This document shows, one piece after another, positions 20,817 to 23,584 of a DNA stretch of 23,584 nt; position 1 is the first letter of the stretch, and the number at the start of each line of letters is the position of its first letter. Made by a program: the position numbers and the translations under genes. The notes beneath the pieces are model-generated. The model had not been told where the DNA came from and did not search any database. It was given only the letters and a program-made list of their open reading frames with translations. This DNA comes from Thermoplasmatales archaeon (GTDB taxonomy: Archaea; Thermoplasmatota; JASEFT01; JAUWIS01). The stretch is from the NCBI GenBank assembly GCA_030019485.1, contig JASEEW010000006.1, positions 1 to 23,584 of the forward strand, given 5' to 3'.

Positions 20817-21277
20817 AAACATTTGCAGTTATCAGGCTCAGAGGCGGCATCAACATAAACAGAGATATAAAAAACACACTTAAAATGCTTAATCTCACAA
20901 AGGTGAACCACTGTGTTTTTGTTCCGGAAACAAAGGAGTATAAAGGAATGCTACAAAAGGTTAAGGATTACGTGACATGGGGTGAAATTGAACCCGAAAC
21001 CATGATAGGGATGATAAAGCAGAGAGGAAAACTGGAAGGGGACAGACCAGTTACAGACAAATATCTAAAGGAAAATGGTTACACTTCAATCAAAAAATTC
21101 GTGGAGGAAATCATTGAAGGAAAGGCAAAATATTCATCCATTAAGGATGTGAAACCAGTCATGCGCCTTCATCCTCCAAGAAAGGGGCTTGAGGGAATAA
21201 AAAGAAGTTACGCAGTGGGCGGTGCTCTTGGCTACAGGGGCAGCGTAATAAATGAGCTGCTCAGGAGGATGATTTAA
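20813..21277 (+). CDS. rpl30: Large-subunit ribosomal protein uL30
   Basis: 154 residues, the longer archaeal/eukaryotic form. Seen: FAVIRLRGGININRDIKNTL, the short fold shared with bacterial L30, then LTKVNHCVFVPETKEYKGML, VKDYVTWGEIEPET and, near the end, MRLHPPRKGLEGIKRSYAVG and GGALGYRG. It starts in the ATGA overlap with uS5. Its stop TAA overlaps the uL15 ATG by one base, and CAGGAGG upstream is the uL15 ribosome binding site. Confidence 0.95.
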   Translation: MKTFAVIRLRGGININRDIKNTLKMLNLTKVNHCVFVPETKEYKGMLQKVKDYVTWGEIEPETMIGMIKQRGKLEGDRPVTDKYLKENGYTSIKKFVEEIIEGKAKYSSIKDVKPVMRLHPPRKGLEGIKRSYAVGGALGYRGSVINELLRRMI

Positions 21278-21678
21278 TGCCGAGCAGGACAAGGAAATTC
21301 AGGGGAAGCAGAACACACGGCAGGGGACAGAAAGCAGGCAGAGGCGCTGGTTTTATGGGAGGCAGAGGAAATGCTGGTCTGCACAAACACAAATACATGT
21401 CTGTGCTGAAATATGACCCTGAGCATTTTGGAAGAAAAGGCTTTAAAAGACCACAAAAGGTTGCTAAGGAAGAAAAAACAGTGAACATATGGGAAATTGA
21501 GAAGTTCAATGTAAAAAATGTTGATGGTGTATTAACACTTGATTTAAATGAACTGGGATATGATAAACTTCTTGGTGCCGGAAAAATTAAAAAACCCATG
21601 AAGATCACAGTGCACAAGGCATCAAAGAATGCTGTGGAAAAGGTAAAAGAGGCAAAAGGTGAAATCGTATTGGTGTAA
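21277..21678 (+). CDS. rpl15: Large-subunit ribosomal protein uL15
   Basis: 133 residues. Family marks: the Gly/Arg-rich N-terminus SRTRKFRGSRTHGRGQKAGR followed by GGRGNAGLHKHKYMSVLKYD, then HFGRKGFKRP, NIWEIEKF and the C-terminal LDLNELGYDKLLGAGKIKKP strand. It binds the 23S rRNA centre during assembly. It overlaps uL30 by one base, and SecY begins two bases after its stop. This uL15-SecY pairing is conserved through archaea and bacteria. Confidence 0.95.
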   Translation: MPSRTRKFRGSRTHGRGQKAGRGAGFMGGRGNAGLHKHKYMSVLKYDPEHFGRKGFKRPQKVAKEEKTVNIWEIEKFNVKNVDGVLTLDLNELGYDKLLGAGKIKKPMKITVHKASKNAVEKVKEAKGEIVLV

Positions 21679-21680
21679 AA

Positions 21681-23441
21681 ATGGCTGAGAGGAACAGGAT
21701 AGTTGCAATACCAGTTGCAGTGGTGTATGTAATTGTTACAGTTTTTCTGCTCAGCAGATACTTTCCTTACCTTGGAGAATTTGGTAAATACACAACACAG
21801 ACATGGATAGACCTTTTTTTTGTTATACTGATAGTGTTAGGATTAGCCTCCTGCTTCTACATGTTATATCTATTGTTATCCTATACCGGGGAGGGAAGTA
21901 AACTCGGCGGTCTTAAACCAATCACGGACAGAATGCCTGCAGTAAAAAGACCTGAGGGGCATGTGCATTTCAGAACAAAAATAATTTGGACGCTTCTTAT
22001 ACTAATATTTTATTTTGCTTTGACAAACGTGATGATTTACGGCATAGGCGGCGGCAGAACCATGGACATGTTCGCGGGCTTCAGGGCAATCATGGCGGGT
22101 GCCTCTGGTTCAATAATGCATCTTGGCATAGGGCCAATTGTCACAGGCTCAATCATTATGCAGCTGTTCACCGGTGCAAAAATCATAAAACTGGATTTGA
22201 CAAAAACTGAGGATAAATCAATATATCAGGGAACCCAGAAACTTCTTGTCATAGTAATGATTTTTGTTGAGGCGATACCTCAGGTTTACGGTTACCTTGT
22301 GCCAAACGCAAGTTTTGTATCAACTTTCGGTGACATGGGTGCAAAAGGCATTGTTATAATGCAGCTGTTCATAGGAAGTTATCTTGTTTTCCTCATGGAT
22401 GAGGTTGTTTCAAAATGGGGTATTGGCTCAGGCATATCCTTGTTTATTGCAGCAGGTGTGAGTCAGGCGATATTCACAGGCACGATAAACTGGGCTCCGG
22501 GGGACCCATCTCTACCACTGGGTATTGGTGGAGGAACTGTGAGAGCAAACCTGCCTGTTGGCACAATACCAAAAACAATTTACGTTCTACAGAATATGAA
22601 TGCAGGGGAGTTTGCATCCAGGGGATATGAAACGGTGCTGCTGGGACAGCCGAACCCCATAGTGGCACTATTTGGCACCATCATAATTTTCTTCATTGTT
22701 GCATATGCAGAATCATGCAGAGTTGAACTGCCTCTGGCACATGGAAGGGTAAGGGGTGCAAGGGGCAGATACCCAATAAGGTTGGTTTATGCATCAAACA
22801 TACCTGTAATACTGATGTCAGCATTGCTTGCAAATGTGCAGATGTTCTCACTTCTGCTGTGGAGTCATCCAACCCTGAGTAAAATTCCGTTAATAGGGCA
22901 TCAATGGTGGATAGGAGGATATGAGGCTGGGAGCACAACATCATCCACTGGAGGCGCATTCTATGTCTCCACGGTGAACGGCCTGCATTCATGGCTTCTG
23001 CCGCTGATTGATTACAACAAATATGGTATTTATGTCGGAGGAAAAACAGAGCTTCAGATAGTTGCCCATGTAATTATTTATCTTTCAGCCATGGCCATAG
23101 GCTCAATACTATTCGCAAAATTCTGGATAGAAACAACAAACATGGGATCTGAGGCTGTCGCAAAACAAATACAGGAGAGTGGGATGCAAATCCCTGGATT
23201 CAGAAGAGACCCCAGGGTACTGAAAATGGTGCTCAACAGGTACATACCAACAGTGACAATTATCTCAGGCGCATTTGTGGGACTGCTTGCAGCAGGCGCG
23301 GACATGGTTGGAACAGTAGGAAACACATCAGGCACAGGCGTTCTGCTGACTGTTGGCATATTAATCAATCTTTACGAGGCGATAGGCAAGGAGCAGATGA
23401 TGGAGATGCATCCTGCGCTCAGAGGGTTCTTTGGCGAATAA
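21681..23441 (+). CDS. secY: Protein translocase channel subunit SecY, with N-terminal extension
   Basis: 586 residues. The usual archaeal SecY start is recognisable only from about residue 77 (LGGLKPITDRMPAVKRPEGH), followed by the plug/TM region with FRAIMAGASGSIMHLGIGPI and VTGSIIMQLFTGAKII, and ten predicted membrane helices. It ends in the cytosolic loop and last helices (GFRRDPRVLKMVLNRYIPT, NLYEAIGKEQ). The first 76 residues add two predicted membrane helices (about 7-26 and 43-67). No good start codon lies near residue 77, and ATG 21681 is two bases after the uL15 stop, so the extension is probably translated. It exports signal-peptide proteins such as those encoded at 324, 10423 and 10934. 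Confidence 0.93.
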   Translation: MAERNRIVAIPVAVVYVIVTVFLLSRYFPYLGEFGKYTTQTWIDLFFVILIVLGLASCFYMLYLLLSYTGEGSKLGGLKPITDRMPAVKRPEGHVHFRTKIIWTLLILIFYFALTNVMIYGIGGGRTMDMFAGFRAIMAGASGSIMHLGIGPIVTGSIIMQLFTGAKIIKLDLTKTEDKSIYQGTQKLLVIVMIFVEAIPQVYGYLVPNASFVSTFGDMGAKGIVIMQLFIGSYLVFLMDEVVSKWGIGSGISLFIAAGVSQAIFTGTINWAPGDPSLPLGIGGGTVRANLPVGTIPKTIYVLQNMNAGEFASRGYETVLLGQPNPIVALFGTIIIFFIVAYAESCRVELPLAHGRVRGARGRYPIRLVYASNIPVILMSALLANVQMFSLLLWSHPTLSKIPLIGHQWWIGGYEAGSTTSSTGGAFYVSTVNGLHSWLLPLIDYNKYGIYVGGKTELQIVAHVIIYLSAMAIGSILFAKFWIETTNMGSEAVAKQIQESGMQIPGFRRDPRVLKMVLNRYIPTVTIISGAFVGLLAAGADMVGTVGNTSGTGVLLTVGILINLYEAIGKEQMMEMHPALRGFFGE

Positions 23442-23450
23442 AAGCTTGTT

Positions 23451-23520
23451 AGCGTTTTTTTCCGCATTATTCGTCCCTTGATGATGTCTTTTTTGGTCTT
23501 TTTATCGCGGGAAAAAAGCT
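23451..23520 (+). terminator. T-rich trailer with inverted repeat after SecY
   Basis: Ten bases after the SecY stop lie three T-tracts (23454-23461, 23489-23494 and 23499-23503). Archaeal transcription ends on such T-runs, so this is a reasonable end of the operon. The first tract also sits in an imperfect inverted repeat: AGCGTTTTTTTCCGC (23451-23465) and GCGGGAAAAAAGCT (23507-23520). No further gene starts before the window ends. Weak: no experimental or comparative support. Confidence 0.45.
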
Positions 23521-23540
23521 GTTTCTGGTAGGTAAAGACT

Positions 23541-23584
23541 CCCTAACTGCTCTTTCATCTCTTCGTTATCACCTCGTTATCTCC
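23541..23584. repeat. Short imperfect repeat at the right edge
   Basis: Read on the minus strand from the window end, GGAGATAACGA is followed directly by GGTGATAACGA and a weaker third unit (AGAGATGAAAGA), an 11-base periodicity. Further in is CAGTTAGGGAG, which recalls the heptamers of the inserted elements, but the seven-base register is absent. It is cut by the window edge and may be part of a larger repeat. Confidence 0.3.

Noticed and set aside
1..23441. Dedicated archaeal promoters (BRE/TATA) within the operon.
   Set aside because: AT-rich stretches occur in the accessory genes, but none has a convincing BRE-TATA pair at a suitable distance from a gene; I therefore list no promoter.

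Overview
The window is archaeal DNA carrying almost the whole S10/spc ribosomal-protein operon, all on the plus strand, in classic euryarchaeal order: uL4, uL23, uL2, uS19, uL22, uS3, uL29, aIF1(SUI1), Rpp29, uS17, uL14, uL24, eS4, uL5, uS14, uS8, uL6, eL32, eL19, uL18, uS5, uL30, uL15, SecY. The archaeal-only members (eS4, eL32, eL19, Rpp29, aIF1), GGTGA-type ribosome binding sites, many ATGA stop/start overlaps and an eL32 with an N-terminal helix-hairpin-helix domain fit Euryarchaeota in the broad sense. Surface proteins rich in Ig and PKD domains suggest a Thermoplasmatota-like lineage, but that assignment is an inference.

Layout. 1-1631: the 3' end of one unrecognised gene, then a secreted or membrane-anchored Ig-like protein whose stop overlaps the uL4 start, so uL3 is not where it would normally lie. 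1628-9803: uL4 to uS8. 9804-17656: a 7.85-kb block of non-ribosomal genes for two small membrane-anchored or secreted proteins and a 2240-residue multidomain zinc-metalloprotease-like surface protein. 17660-23441: uL6 to SecY. 23442-23584: a short T-rich trailer, probably the operon terminator.

The most striking content is a family of five small inserted elements (2673-2906, 3613-3698, 6438-6598, 9088-9239, 19809-19901), each placed at a stop/start junction between two ribosomal genes. Every one is flanked by a direct repeat of about 12 bp (two perfect, three with 1-3 mismatches). The repeat contains the end of the upstream gene and the ribosome binding site and/or start of the downstream gene, so both neighbours are regenerated. 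Each element is an inverted repeat whose arms consist of exactly four degenerate heptamers, nearly always followed by GGG. The first element carries an internally deleted gene of the S23 / four-helix-bundle family (the family known from 23S rRNA intervening sequences). The others look like ORF-less relatives; one is a nested double and one is interrupted by a further hairpin. The last has been read into uL18, giving it a 35-residue element-derived tail.

Functionally, the operon encodes ribosomal proteins, an initiation factor, an RNase P subunit and the Sec channel. The embedded secreted-protein genes lie in the same direction with tight spacing and no visible promoter or terminator, so they may be co-transcribed with the ribosomal genes and their products exported by the SecY encoded downstream. 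Four proteins (uS3, uL24, eL32, uS5) carry unusual Lys/Glu-rich low-complexity segments, and SecY has an extra N-terminal segment with two predicted membrane helices.
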